Shown here: piece by piece, positions 11,051 through 24,700 of the stretch
Position numbering within the stretch: the first letter of the stretch is position 1
Layout of the letters: each line of letters begins with the position of its first letter
NCBI GenBank assembly: GCA_033439685.1
Contig: JAUEDM010000003.1
Span: forward strand, 2,076,001-2,140,000
From: Apodospora peruviana
Taxonomy: Eukaryota > Ascomycota > Sordariomycetes > Sordariales > Lasiosphaeriaceae
DNA: 64,000 nt
Direction: 5' to 3'
Program-made: the position numbers and the translations under genes
Notes under the pieces: generated by a model
Databases searched by the model: none
What the model was told of the DNA's origin: nothing
The model's input: only the letters and a program-made list of their open reading frames with translations

Positions 11051-14003
11051 TTTGGCGAAGAATAGAAAAGATTGAGTGAGTTGGTGGACGGAAAGGAGCA
11101 AGCAGATACACATTTCGGGGGTTTCGCAATTGAATTATTTGACTTGGAAATAAGTAGGATAGGGGTTTTAGTAGTCTGTATTGGATAAGGTAGTCTTTCT
11201 CTCCCTCTGTGCGGGCAAGAGGCATATGTTGTGCTTTAGGTAGTCGACGGGTGCCTGTTTACTTGGCTACCTGGCAGGTAGGTAAGGTGATAGACCAGGC
11301 AGAGTGCTTGGATGGGCGGGAGGGAAGTGAGCAGCTGGATGGCTGGCTACTGCATTTTGGGTTTTGCCTGCTTCCTAAACAATTAAAATAGTATTTTTTC
11401 CTCGTGTTTCCATCTCTATCTGTGTGACTCCGAGAAAATGGGGATAGGTATAGTACCTGGTAGGTAAGGTAGTTGAACCAACACGAAAATTAGAATACGT
11501 AACATGGAGATGAGGTAACTACTTATTGTTTGTACAGCTAAATCCTCATGACGAATAGACGGTCGGTGGCTCGAAATACATGCTGATAAACAACCGCGAC
11601 AGACCTCTGTATCCAGTCTAGTAGGTGTCTAGGAGAGGTGCATTCTGCTGTCCTCTATAGATTTATGTTGGTCTTAACTCACTTGACGCCTTGTTGATAC
11701 AAACAAGGGGCTAAGGTGCTGGAAGGTTGTGGTTGCACAGCTGTTCTCTATGTGAGATCACAATCAATTATACAATACTCGTCATCTGATGGATCCTCAA
11801 CACATAGCTTTTCCTGTTTTACTTTGATTGCTGGTCATCTTGCTCTTCACAGCAAGGCGTTGAGGGAGCCAAGGTAGCAACCGACGGTTTAAGTTGAAAA
11901 GAAGTTGTGATGGGTATCACATGCTGGAACGTCCTCAATGTCCCGTAATCTTGCTCTTGCTATCAACTCCTACCTTACTTACCTTCCTGGATCACTCGAC
12001 AGCCTGTGATAAGATATGTGATATCACTTGCGCGAGAGGGTACAGTGATAGTGGACGGATGAGGACGCAACAGTGACAACGATAATGGTAGAAAACACCT
12101 GTCAACCTGGTAAAGTATCGGAACATCAATGTGGCTTGAAAGCTTGAGCGAGATCGAGACACTTTCTCGAACGGCGTAAGCGTTGGCAAAGTGTTGACGA
12201 GAGGCCATGTCAATCTGGAGATGCAAGGGACCGGAGCCAATTATCGCCCTTTGGCAGACGAAGGAAGAGAGAAAGGTGGGCAACAACGTGTTGACGAGGA
12301 GGCCAAAGCGGTCGGTCGTCGGTCTTGAGGGGTCTGTGGTTCATCAACTTGAATGGACAAACAAGACAAGACACATGGACGAACCCGGCCGCGGCCGAAC
12401 AATCCGCGATGCAACACAACCCCCTTCTTCGCCTCTCCCCGTGAATTCTGTATCGGCATTATGGCGATCGGTTTCGTTTCAGTTTCTCCAATAATGATTT
12501 CTCCACGGTTGGCCTATGCTGGCTGCCCGTCTGACAACCTTCCTCCCCCATCACCGCTTTGGCCGTTTTTGTTTTTATTTTGCTGTCGACGGGAGGAGGG
12601 TGGGTTGATGTCGCATTCTGGTATCGGGTCAGTGCACTGATGACCTGTAGGTGTTAACGATGGAAGCCAGCCTTGGAAGATATGAATATTTGACACGTGT
12701 TGAGGGATGATTTCATGGTCCGTGACGGCATCGGCTTGAGAAGACTCTTTTCAGAAAGCGCCACAAAGTTCTTGATAATGAATTGTTTCAGCTCTCTCAG
12801 TTACTTCAGTTCTAAAGCTGTGATCCCCGAGCACAGAAGCTTTGATCAAATATCGCTCAGGGGAATGTATGCAACATAGTGGGGGAGATGCCCAACATGG
12901 TTAGCATGCATGTACGACATGGGGTGAAAAAGTTGAGCCTGCAGGACAACCTAGACTTTCTAGAGAGGCGTAGGGAGGAACGACGACTTTGGATGAAAAG
13001 GAAACCCGAGTGGAAGGATTGGAAACTGTGAATGCATTCGCTGCAAATTTGGGTTCCGGCATTCAATGCTTATCGATTCAGTGGAGGTGAGTGGCCGCGA
13101 TGCTGCGACGGGGGTTTTTAATTTGAATTGCATCGAGGTGCAGTCAGTGGACAATCCGACTGGAGTTCTGAAGAGGGACGGGAGGCACATTGGCCATTGG
13201 GGTGTCTGGTCTCAGAGGGTCCTCGTCCCCCCTCCACAGCGGGCAACTTCCCCTGGTCTAACAAAGGGCCACACCCACACGACGATATCCTTGCACGCCT
13301 GCAGCACCCCGGAGAATCCAATGAGAAGCTTCACAGAACAACGACGGCCAGACATCCACTTCCTTGACCTCCTCTCGCACCGCACCATCCTTCTTTTATT
13401 ATTCTTTCCAACAGTTGCTTGTGTAGTAATCGGATACACTCCGAGAACAGCATGTCGGTTTTCTGTGCCTCTTAGTCTTCATCTTACAGACAATCTTCTC
13501 TCTCCGCTGCCTTCATTTTACATTTTAGATCGCGCGAGCGGTGCTTCGTCGAGCTTCGTCGATTTCCACCATCCCCAATCAACAAAAACGGCCACTGGGA
13601 TTCAAACAATTAACGCTTCGGCTCCACCCGATTCGCGCCCAATAGACAAAAGAAAGTCCCCTGTTTTCCGGCTCGCTACCGTATCTTAGACTTTTATCAT
13701 CATTCAATGCCATTAAGAGACGTTTCGGCGTGCTTCACAAACGCCTGTTTTTATATCTGATCTACCGTAACACCCACGCAGCGGTTCCATGCTTTTCGCG
13801 CCCTGGTCGGGTCTGCTCCGCGTCCTTCGACGGGCCAATCGCTCCATGTCGGCTCGGCAGTCTTCAGTGGATCGGCCTCACCCCTAAAACCTCAAGGTCT
13901 TTGTGGCCTCCGCGGTAACTCTTTCGAAATATTTACCCAACAATCAACCGTTTAACCTGCAGTCGCGAACACAGGCCAAGCAGGTCAAAGGGGGCAACCC
14001 GAG
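11051..14003. other. 2.95 kb intergenic region without a recognised gene
   Basis: This stretch holds the 3' end of the PP2C gene and the leader of the ADF-H-like gene. It carries two copies of AGGTAAGGT (11280-11288 and 11462-11470). From about 13200 on it is rich in C and T. The longest open frame (13066-13689) has no conserved features and looks like chance reading through the leader. No RNA gene was seen. Confidence 0.5.
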
Positions 14004-17000
14004 ATGTCGCTGAATGGATTGGACGCTCCAAGTGTCAAGGAGGCTCATGACGCTGCAGTTGTTGAGCCAGGAGGATGGTATGTTGCCGAGACGCACTCCC
14101 GACCAGAGCTGCCGCAAGGGAGCTTCTTCCCATTCCTTTTGACTTATTAAAATTTGGTTGAAATAGGTTCCTCCTGAAGTACGCCAGTCGCGATGAGATC
14201 GAGCTCCTAGGTCGCGGCAACGGAGGCATCGTCGAGATCCGCAACGGTATAGCGCAGTATGAGGACAACTCGCCATTGTATGGGTTTCTCCGGTATAGGC
14301 GTCGGAATGTCATCATCAAGTTCATGCCCGAGGATTGCTCCAGGCTGGTTCAAGGTTGGTGCTCCAGGGCAGCCCCTGTTGCCATCCATCTCTTTGTTCT
14401 GTGAAAGGGTGAGACGCTGACGCAAACCGCCACGCGATATGCAGCCCGAGCGACTGTTCATTTCAATTCGGTCTGCGACCACTTCTCGCCGTTTGACACC
14501 TCCTTCACAATCGCCAACGCCAAAGAGTTGAAGGATACCAAGCTCTCGGCTGCCTGCTCTCTACATGCTGCGTCCGGCTCGACATCCTCTTCGACAAGCT
14601 CATTGCGCCGAAGAAGGTTGATGGAAATTGCTGAGGAAGAGGAGGAAGGCGAACGAGAGCGGAAGAGACAGTCGGTTGTCAAAGAGGAAGAGCGGCCTTG
14701 GACGTCAGACGGCGACGACAACACGCCCGGCTCACCCAAAGCTGCTGCAGTCCCTACATCAGAACCACCTGTCAAGCTGAACGCCGACCTCGCCAGCTCT
14801 CCAGAGGCCTCGAACTTTTCCAGCGGAACGGAACCACCCTCATTTATCGGCGCCCCACCTCTTCCCTCGCCGACCAAGTCTTTCGACGATACCACCCGGC
14901 GCTTGTCTTCACAATCGGCCCGCGCTGATATCTACGGCTATTCTTCATTTAAACCACGTGTGAAGCTGGGTCCTCGGCCATCAGCGGATCTTAACGGTCG
15001 ACCACGCACCTCGGCCGGAACTGCGACATACAGACCCGTCTCCACAATCCCCGCGGGCTTCAAAATATCATCCAAAGTCCCCAAGAAGGACCGGCCCCAG
15101 GAGCAGGACGAGGGCGCTGCGGAATCGCCAATCAAGAAAGAACCGGATCCATTTCTGGCAGCATCCCCACCCAAGATTGAAGGCAAGGCATCTGAAGAAG
15201 AGCTTGCTCGCCCACGCACCAGCAGCGGGGCTTCTAATGCTGCCGTTTCGCCATCTCCCTCCAAGTCAAACTTTCCTGCAATGCCTCTTCCTCCAGCTAC
15301 GCTCAAGCAGAGCACCATGACGCCAGAGAAGGCGCGGCTGTTGAAGGCGATGAAACTGAGAGAGAAGAAAAAGATGATGAGCTTGCAGCCTACACTGGAT
15401 TTACCCACAGCTGAAACGCCATCCGAACCCACCAGTCTGACTGTTCCAGTGCAGAGTTTGGAGCCTGAGGCGTCAGCAGATTCAGATGAAGCTAGTGAAG
15501 TTGTTGCTGAAAACGATGGCCACTTGGAAAACCGTCTGTCGACATCCAAGGCAGATTCTGGAATTGGCATTGATGTTGGCACGGATCAGGCATCAGTAGA
15601 CACCCACTCAGATTCACACCCGGCCTCTCCTATGGCTGCCTCTTCGGACATTGGCGACTCAACACAGGCGTCGTCACTATCAGAATCGACAGACGAGACG
15701 GTTCTGGCTGTTAAAGATCAAAGTGTTTTGGGAACTGATAGCGGCTTAGGCTCACCTTCACTATCCAGCACTGGGGGTGACTCGGTCGGAGACCATATCC
15801 CTGAAGTATTACAGAATGATGCGAATCCAGAGGAGGCGAGTGAGCTTATGTCCGAAGCCGTCGAAGAGGAGGCCCAACCTGTTAACATGGAGACCGAAGA
15901 GGTGCCCGAGAAGGAATTTGTGGTAGATGATTTTCCTGCTGTGGAGGAGGGTTTATCACCACCGGCTTTACCAACTTCTAGGTTCTCCACGCTACTGGAG
16001 GGTGCACAAAGCGATTTAGAAACAACGGACGCAGATGCACAGGCGGATGACACCGTGGAAATGGCCGAACCTTCCCCTGTCAAGGCCGCAGATGAGGAAG
16101 CTGCTCGCTCGCCACAGATTCGGATTCCGGTTTCAAAATTCTCGACACAAGAGAGCAAATTATCGCCCGCTAACGCCGCTAGTCCGACAGTCCCTTCGAT
16201 CGTCATACCTCCGTCAGAAAGTGTTGACGAAAATGTGACGTCACTCGACGCACCAAGCAAAGAGGAGGGTGCTGAAACTGGCGATGCCGCCGAAACGGCG
16301 TCTATCGAAACCAGACGCTCCAAATCGGGAGCCAGGCTCGAGCCTATAAGGACGGGTCTTACTCCTCATGGGAGAGTTAAGCGACTCTCGGTTGCTAGTC
16401 TTTCGGATGACAACGATCTTATGGATGAACTGCAGTCCGCAACATTGCAGCAGGCGAAACCCATTCTGGTATCGAAGTCTCCCATCAGCCCATTTTTCTC
16501 CAGCGATGCGACCCTCAAGAGAAGCACTACTTGTGTAGAGACCAGCTCATCGACACCACGCATTGTGAGGACGGTTTCAAACCCAATTCGTGGTCCCCTT
16601 CTGGCTCCCGGTGATGTTTCTTTAACCTCGGCAAGAGCCGTGTCTAGCGGTGCTGCTTTCTTGCACAAGATCACTCAACAGCAAGAAGCGGACCTGAGAC
16701 CGAAGAGTAGCAAGCTTGGCTCAAGCATCTCGCAGCGTATCAAGGCGCTGGAAAAGCTGTCGGGAAGCACTGGCGGTCCGGAAGCAACACCGAAAGAGCG
16801 CCCTTCCTCGACATTTTTCTCTGTTCGCAAGACTAGCGGGAGAGAGCCATCTAGGTCACCATCTGTTGTTGACAGGGCGAACTCCTTGACGAGAGCAAAA
16901 ACAGTCTCGCCTCCGGAATCTGGTGAGTCATCGCCCGAAGCTGGAAAGAACCCGAAGCGCGGTAGAAAGGGGTCCATGGTGAGCCGGCTGTCAGTATTTG

Positions 17001-18403
17001 AGGGGGGTAACTTACCCAGAGGTAGACCTGAGTCGATTCAGGTCACTGCCCGCATCGTGCGGGATCCAACGCAACCTTTCCCCAAAGCCTTCGAACCCAA
17101 GGCAGACCCCGTGGACTTCGCTCCTTTGGATCTCAAGGACTCACCATTGCTTGTAGATCTTCAAAACAGTTCACCCTCGCCTGCCCCTGTGCCAATAATT
17201 AGTCCACCAGAACAGGAGCCCCTTCCAGAGAAAAAAACGTCGTTGTTTCAACGCAGGCTTTCGAAAGAGCGGAGGTCGCAGTCCCAAGACCGGAATACCG
17301 AGAGTGCAAAAGAAGAAGATCATGAGACCATAGGAGGGCGCCCGAGACGACGCTCATCGATGACAGTAGTCAAGGATTTTATCAAAGACCGACGGGACTC
17401 ACTCCTTGGCGGGAAATCTCCATCAACGGATAACCTAAGTCTTAACATTTCATCTGCCCAACTTAACCTCGCCTCCCCTGCCATGACGACGTCTTCCAGG
17501 TCACCATCACGACCACCTTCAACACATCACAACATTTCCTTCCCCCGTCGTCTAAGCATTAGCAGCCGGCGGTCATCTATTGAGCAGAAGAGTCCCGCTC
17601 TTACCACGAGCGGTCCTATCAGTGGTGCGCTATCGCCTTCCTATACCGCAGAGAATAGCGGAGAGTCCGAGGCGGAAGGCAAGAATGGAAACGGGCTTGG
17701 TGATCTGAGGACTGGGTCCGCATCGGGTAGCTCGACTGCAGGGTCAGTGGCCCCTTGCCCAAGTCCCAACAAGAACAGCAGCAGTAGCAGAACCTCGCGC
17801 TTCATGCGCCGGCTCTCGAACTCGCTCGGTTCTGGAAGAAAGAACATCACGCCGTCGATTTCACCCACGGTAACCGAGGAGGATGCCGCTGAAGTTGCGG
17901 CTGCGGGCTTAAACGCACCGCTGTCAAGCGGCGGTACTGTACCTGGAGGCATGTCGCAACCACCCAGCATCGTCGCATACATGGGTGACGTAAATGTCCA
18001 GTTTCCCGACAATCTTTTGTGGAAGCGGCGGGCCATGTGCCTGGACAGCCAGGGGTTCGTGATTCTGAGCACGGTCCAGGGTACCGTTGCGGCAATGCCA
18101 GCTGCTGTCATGGGCAAGGACAGACACCATCAGGCGGGTGCTATTAAGCGGTATCATATGAGTGATTTCAAGCCGCCGTACACGCCCGAGATGGAAGTAC
18201 AGGAACTGCCGAATAGTGTGGTGCTCGATTTTGTGGACGGAAGTGGGCTGCAAATCGCTTGCGAGGATAGAGCCGGACAGATGAACGTTTTGCATAGTAA
18301 GTTGATCAATCCTGTCTGGGTCTGGGGGTAAAAGAAGGTAATGCTAACCAACGCAACAGTTCTTGAAGAAGCGCACCAGAGCCACACGAGCTTCGGGCAG
18401 TAA
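14004..18403 (+). CDS. Large protein with N-terminal ADF-H-like and C-terminal PH-like domains
   Basis: Four exons (14004-14077, 14167-14354, 14445-18296, 18360-18403) give 1385 aa. Residues 1 to about 135 (GGWFLLKYASRDEIELLGRG, YGFLRYRR, VIIKFMPEDC, ARATVHF) resemble an ADF-H/coactosin-type actin-binding fold. A Ser/Pro-rich region of about 1000 residues with many RRLS/RRSS-like basophilic kinase sites follows, likely disordered. The last ~110 residues (LLWKRRAMCLDSQGFVILS, AIKRYHMSDF, NSVVLDFVDGSGLQIACED, LEEAHQSHTSFGQ) look like a PH-type fold. I infer a cortical protein linking actin and membrane; similar fungal proteins are often named GPI-anchored glycoproteins, yet I see no signal peptide or GPI site here. 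Domain calls rest on pattern recognition only. Confidence 0.8.
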
Positions 18404-18704
18404 TGCTGCCGTGCTGTCTCAACGCAAGCTATACCGAGCTGTATACAGATTTTCTAGGGCTATGCCTCGTGCCCGTTTTGTTCTGACGACCACGCGCTTT
18501 ATTTTTCTTCAAACACTTACAAAACTCTGTTCACGGCCTGGGATACCCGCCCTCTCTTTACGATTCATTTTTACTATTTTTATCTGAAGATCTTGTATGG
18601 TCTGTTAGCACATAGTTTTGGACCAGCATGGGACCGACTACACCGATACCTTTTTCTTGTGTCATTTTTAAAGCCATGCACTTATAAACCTGGGCGGATA
18701 AATA

Positions 18705-18740
18705 AGGAGGAGGAAAGGGGGGGTGGGGGGTGAGCAGGGA
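18705..18740 (+). repeat. G-rich tract with G-quadruplex potential
   Basis: Several G runs, including G7 and G6 separated by single or few bases, lie about 300 bp downstream of the stop codon of the ADF-H-like gene on its coding strand. A role in 3' end formation is possible but only inferred. Confidence 0.4.
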
Positions 18741-19272
18741 AACCCTTTACAACCCCTTTCTCTGTTCTATTATTCAGTGATTTACTTACTTATTACCTTA
18801 CCTACTGCTGTCACGCTGCCTTGCTCTACCTGGCTTTTTTTCCCTCTCTCGCTTTGTTCCAATGATACCACAAACACTTTTATGGTCAATCTTTTCTTCC
18901 CTCTGAGTGTTCTCTCTGTGTTGCGTGCCCTGAATCCATAGCTACTTTTCGGGTCTTTTGTTTTCTTTCGATCTCTAGGTTGAGCTACTAGCTAGCTACC
19001 CTTTGACTGGTTACCTAGCCGTAGATTACCCGGTAGCTCTTATTTGAGAATCTCACGACCTTTCTCTTTGATGCCTTGCTGGTTTGGTCACGGTTACCCA
19101 CTTACTCTATCTCAGCTATCTATGTAGGCAGCCAGAGTCAAGATAGTTGAAAGGGATGTCGTAGGAGAAAGTCAATGCGAATGATAAACAATACCGTATT
19201 CTTTTCTCCGACTACCCAGGTATCTATTTGTATATGTGTCTGCTTGGCTTCCAGGTTCCTACCTGGGCACCC

Positions 19273-19288
19273 ACCTACCTACCTACCT
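19273..19288. repeat. (ACCT)4 microsatellite
   Basis: Four tandem ACCT units in non-coding DNA. It belongs to the wider set of ACCT/AGGT-rich motifs seen in intergenic DNA across the window. Confidence 0.7.
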
Positions 19289-20261
19289 TAGTTCTAGGGA
19301 CGCAAACGTCAAGCCGTCGTTGGTGATTTGTGAGGTATATGTCTTATCTAGGAAGGGAAATAGCTACCATCTAAATTAAGTAAATCATGTTTACTTTTAT
19401 TAAAACTCGCTTGAATAAAAAGAGAAAAATCTTTGCCAAACGTGCAAGATATGCAGAACAGAGGAAAGGACTTATGCTCCATAACTCTAAGCATATCGTT
19501 CTCCTGGTTAGATACCTAGGTAATTACGTTGCCTACAATCTCACTAATTATTGGTAATGATATCTCAGCTAGGTCTGAACGGCTATTCTTATGTCAATTA
19601 TGCAGTTCGGCTCGATGTATATCAGGTATTGAAGAAAGGGGAAGTCGTTCCATTATTTGCCGTCACCCTTTTTTTCCACCACACCGAGATGAAAGTCTTG
19701 CCACTCATAATGTTTGAAATATACAGACTCTAATTAGAAATATGAAAATAAGCAAACCAAATGCAATGAAATTGTACAAAGACGACAAAGCAAGAATCCG
19801 TCCATCGGAGTTGCGTGATCAATCGACCTAGTAGATAAAATTACATGAAAACAACGCAAAGTTCAATAATATACAGGTAGTAATAGTAAAGTAGTATGAG
19901 TCGGGAGGAGGTGAAAGTTCAACGGGTCTTTGTTGTTGTCAAGAGTGAGCATGAAATGTGGAATGGAGCAAACACAACAAGAAACGAACTCTTGTCTCGA
20001 CCAGCTCTCCGAGAGAGTACACCGGTGTGCGCCCCGGCTCGATCCATCCATCCCGAGGAACAAGAGCAATAGCTTGATTCACAAGGAGATTCTTTTTCGC
20101 GCGATGCTGTTCTCCATCGGGGTACCCAGCTCATCTCCGCATATCCGCTTTCTCCTCCCATGCTCAGACGAGACGAGACAAGACTTCGCCAGCCAGCCAG
20201 ACAGCCCAGCTTCCAACTTTCTTTTATAAGTTTCCGTTCTCAATGACTTTTTTTCTTATGT

Positions 20262-20872
20262 TCATAGCGCCGGCTTCGCTCCCTCAGCTCCAAGCGCCGC
20301 GCCCACCCGCTCAGCAGTACTCTTCTCGCCACCGGTCGTAAGAATCTCGGTGCCCATCTCGCGCATGCGATGCTCCTCCTCCATCGCCAGCATCTGCTGC
20401 TCATCCGCGTAAGCGAGCGCGAACGGCACGCCCAGCAGAAGGGCGGAGACGGAAACGGCCCAGGCGGCGCGCCCGGCGAACCCCAGCGTCGTCTTGACCA
20501 CGTCGGTCGTCGTGGTCACCTTGTTCCACACCCACCCGCGCGTGGTCGCGGGAATCAGGTCGCGCAGGGCGGCAAGCCGCTCTGCGAACGTCTCGTCTAC
20601 TGGTTCCCAGTTGCTGTCGGTGGAGATCTCGCTGTCTAGAGTTCAATTTTGTTAGCTTATTGGTCGGGGTTTGACGGTTGAATGGATAAGGGGCTGGTGA
20701 GGAAGAAGGAAGTAATGATAGGTGAAGGAAGCAATCACATCTCCCATTGTATTCCTTCGGCCAGCCCAGTTGATTCAATGTATTACGTACCGGTATCAGT
20801 GAAATCGTCCTCCTCCGCACCCATTTGCTGCTGCTGGAAGTGCTCATCTTCTACCTCGACAAGTTGGACCAT
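20262..20872 (-). CDS. tom22: Mitochondrial import receptor subunit Tom22
   Basis: Central receptor and organiser of the TOM complex in the outer mitochondrial membrane. Two exons (20872-20791 and 20635-20262) give 151 aa, the normal size. The cytosolic N-terminal half is strongly acidic (VEVEDEHF, GAEEDDFTDTDSEIST) to bind presequences, followed by the conserved ERLAALRDLIPATTRGW block. One transmembrane helix (about residues 83-103) contains the conserved proline of Tom22, and a short intermembrane-space tail follows (EEEHRMREMGTEI). It converges on the ADF-H-like gene. A double telomere-type repeat lies about 300 bp upstream of its ATG. Confidence 0.95.
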
Positions 20873-21713
20873 TGTGACGGTTGTGGTTGTGGTTGCTGTG
20901 GTTATGTATTCCGATGCTTTTAACTGCGCGCGGGGCAATTCACAAAAGGGGATCGTATTGTGTATTTGTTATATTCGTCTGTGTGGCGCGTCACGGTCGA
21001 GGTGTGTGTTTGACTTTGTTTCTGGTCTTAATCTTTAAGGTCGGTTTTTGGTCCTCCTATTCCGACCAGAAAGCAGGCATGACGATTTTTCTTAGTCTGG
21101 CCCCAGTCTATGCCGAACTGAGTAAGGCGCGGTTTATTGTCTTGGCCGAGGATTTAGCGGCACAAACTCGAAATAGGGTTAGGGTTGACGTTTGTTGATG
21201 ACAGCCTGCCTGAGAAGAGGGACCCCTTGGACCCCTTTTCTTAGCCCCTGAATGTCAGACGAATAATCTCTGCAACGCCATGCCAGCGCGACTGAAAAGG
21301 AAAGATGCAGCGGGTTTTGCTCCTGATTCAAACGTTCTTATTTGACAGTAAAAATCATTCCGGGAAACATACAACCACACAGACACATCCTACTCTCATG
21401 TGACTACTATCATTTTTGGACGTATTAACATTCATCGCTGCGTTTATGCTTCGTCTGCCACTTGTCCATCTCCTGTAAATCTAATCGTCTACCACTATGG
21501 TCTTTCGCTCCCAGCCCATGGAAATGCTAGACAGATAGACTGTATCTCTTTTTTTTTGTAACGCAATGCTTCCAATCACGAAAATGATAACAAAAGGACA
21601 ATGCCTATATATGCTTTCCACCAAAGAGAACGGGAACCCGACGCTAGTCGGGTTACAATGCCGGCTCCCTGCATGATAAAAATATCCATTACCGAGAAAC
21701 CAACAGCGGGCAA
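20873..21713. other. Upstream region of tom22 and 3' end of nha1
   Basis: This 841 bp region holds the tom22 promoter, including the telobox at 21175-21186, and the nha1 3' end. No further gene was found. Confidence 0.6.
21175..21186 (+). promoter_or_regulatory. Double telobox AGGGTTAGGGTT upstream of tom22
   Basis: Two exact TTAGGG-type units in tandem, 302 bp upstream of the tom22 start codon and in the orientation opposite to the gene. The same 12 bases occur upstream of pif1 and lig4. Tbf1/TRF-type Myb proteins bind such motifs in fungal promoters (established knowledge); binding here is inferred. Confidence 0.6.
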
Positions 21714-24700
21714 TTATGTCCGGCCTCTTTCAGGTTCCGCAAACCGAATTCCCCGCTTCGGTGGCGGGACTCTGGGGGTATCATCGTCCTCACTATCCTC
21801 ATCCGCGACGGTCGAGGACATGCCAAGAGCCGCCTCTCTGCGTCGTCTCTCAGCTGGCGTCTCGCCCGTCTCTTCCCTCCTGGAATCACCAACGCTCTTC
21901 AGCACCGCTAGTCTGCGCCTCCGCTCTACCTCTGTCTCGAGCTCGTCTTCGCCCGCTGCGTCGCTTTGCGGAGACACCGATCTTGATGTCGACCGGCTGG
22001 GTTGACCGCTTGAGCCCGGTGCATTGCTTGACCCTGCTGCCGATTGCAGCTGTTTCGGGCTCTCCGCGCGCTTGCCTCGTGCAGACGACTGAGCTGAAGA
22101 CCCCCCTTGCTGTTGAGCAGGTTGAGGATCCTGTTTGGCGAGCGTCTTGACCACGTTGGATGCGTTAGACTGCTCTATGATATCGCGACGCGTGGACTTG
22201 TCCAGCTTCTGCATCTCCCGGATGAAATCTTCCTTTGTCATGCGTTGGCCAACGCCACCAATGGTGAATCGAATGTGTCGGTCGTCTTCTTCCTCTTGCT
22301 CTTCCACCACGCTCTTCTTCCTTGCCTTCTCTGCCGCGGACTCTCCTGCTGTTGACCGTGTAAATGCCCCGGTGGCCCAAGTGGGTATCACCGGTCTACT
22401 AGGCGTCTTTGCGGCAGACCCACTGGATTCGCCTTCGCGTGCTGGGCTGCCACTTGCGCCTGACTTCTCTCCTGACTTCTCGCCTGCCTTGACAAGACCG
22501 CCCATTCCCATGTATTTCAGCCCTTGACTTACGAAATCGCCGTCGGGATTTTGTGGTGGCAATTCGTACTTTTTGACGACTTCGCCGTCTTCATTTTCAA
22601 CGATGATCTATACACGGTGTTAGAGCTTGCAATTAACCAGGAATGGGGTAAGACATACGGTTGTGCCGAACTGATAAGCTCTGGCGGGCGCGCCTCTCCT
22701 TGACGCGCCCTGCTTGTCTTTTCGCTTTTCGATCTCCTCCGCGCGCCAATGGGTTAACCTCTTCTTTATGGCATCATAACTCCAGCCTGACGGGCCGGCT
22801 TCCGATGCGAGTTTATGTTTCAAGGTCTCAGCATGACCCTCACCCAGAGCCGGCTCAACTGCCAGAACATCACCATCCTGATTTTCAACGACAATATGAT
22901 CACCCTCGTCATACACCTCAACCCCTCCAACAGGTTGCTCATCTGGAGAGGCTTGCTCGCTAGTGGTCCTCGCGTGTCGTTGCTCGTTGGCGCGATTCGG
23001 TCTCACAGCATCACCCGGCGCCAGCATTGTGGAACTTGGCTGTTCAGAACCTGTCGAGTCGCCTTGGGGCCAGCTTGGGGTGTGTTCGCTTTGGCTGCGA
23101 CGCTGTGGGAAAATGGCTGACTGCTGGATAGGCCCGCCGGGACCGATGCCGTCATCCCACTTCTTTCTCCGCCGCCGTCCAGATGCCGAGGAAGCCCTAC
23201 TTCCCGATTTAGTAGGCTTCTCTTCCTCCTTGACGCGGCGCAGAAAGTTGCCAGGCACTCCAACCGGTGGCAAAGTGCCTGGAGGGAATTCTGGCATCTT
23301 CAGTTCTTCGCCATCGGTATCCGACATCGTCCTGGCCTGGGATCGAGACACAGACGAGATTCTAGGAAGTCTATTCATCCAAGAAGGACCCTCCTCGACG
23401 GCTTGTGTGTAAGACATTGTGATTGTCAGAGTGTTGATGTGCTTGCCAAGGGTGAAGACGGCGATCGAAGACCCGTGGACGATGATGGATGCAACAACGA
23501 GGAATGCCGTAATTGGCCAGACTAGGGTAATTAGAGTAAGGTTCTCGACTTCATGTGAATCTCCCTCTCTGGGTATCGTTGAAAGGGGAACTGGTTCATG
23601 ATGCTCCAACTCGGCGCGGGCAAGGATAGCAACGAAGATGGCACCGACTCCAATTGGGCCAAAGTGGCCAGCGAACAGGGCCTCGCGCCATGTTTTTATG
23701 TCCGGAATCAGGGGTTTCAAGGCCATCATGATGGGAATGCGTCGGAAAAGGATGACGAAAATGGCGAGTACCGTCAGTTTCCAGGCACTAAGTCCAATGG
23801 CGCTGTCGTTGAACATCTCCCAAGGGATGATGGTGCCGAAATACACGAAGTAGGCCAAATTAATCAAAAGATCGATGACGTTGGATACATGCGACTCCTC
23901 CGTCTTTTGCGTAAACCAACCATCGTTCGAGAATCCGACGCCGCATGAGAATCCCACCAAAAGATCGTCAACGCCTAGAATGCTCCCAGACCCGGCACAG
24001 AACAGGGCGAGGACGAAGTAAAAGACGAGGAAGCTTTCTCTGTCGATAAGCTCGTGTTTTTCGGCATACTTGATCCCATGTCGAGCAAAGTAACCGATGC
24101 AGAAGCCAAATACAGCGCCGAAAACGCATTCATACAGAATCGTGTAAACAATCCAGTGGAAAGAGACATCCTTGGCGCTCTGGCGGTCATGGATGAGATA
24201 GAGAGACAGGTAAATGAAAGGAAACGCCATGCCATCGTTGCATCCAGACTCGGCGGAGAGCAGATCTCGCAAATGTTTCGGTACTCTCTTGGCGAACTTG
24301 CCCCTACCTACGACAGATGAGGCGAGAACGGGATCTGTGGCAGTGACACACGCCGCGCACACCAGACTTTCGAGCCAGTTCAGGGGCGGGACCAACCACC
24401 ATATGAAAACACTGGTAATCAACCATCCGAAGGTCATGACGGGAAGGAGCAGAAAGACCACCGATTTCCAGTGCCTCTCCATGTAGAACTTGGGCAGTTC
24501 GACCCCAACGGCGAAGCACTGTACAACCAAGACAATGCGAGAGAACTCGATCGTGACGATATCGACGGAGCCCCATGACTCCGGGTCGATGAGGTTGGCG
24601 GCATGCGGGCCGAAGATGACACCGCAGAGCGTGGCTACGGTAGCTTCACCAATGTACATGCGCTCCTTGATGACGGAGGAGCAGAGCATGAACAGGGAGG

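Larger units (their letters stand above)
18404..20261. other. 1.86 kb intergenic region between convergent genes
   Basis: It holds the 3' ends of the ADF-H-like gene and tom22. There is a G-rich tract at about 18705-18740, an ACCTTACCT motif at 18795-18803 and four ACCT units at 19273-19288. I see no coding sequence. Confidence 0.5.

Noticed and set aside
13066..13689. A 207-codon open frame on the + strand upstream of the ADF-H-like gene
   Set aside because: Composition is that of a pyrimidine-rich leader, no domain or conserved block is visible, and it overlaps the likely promoter and 5' leader.
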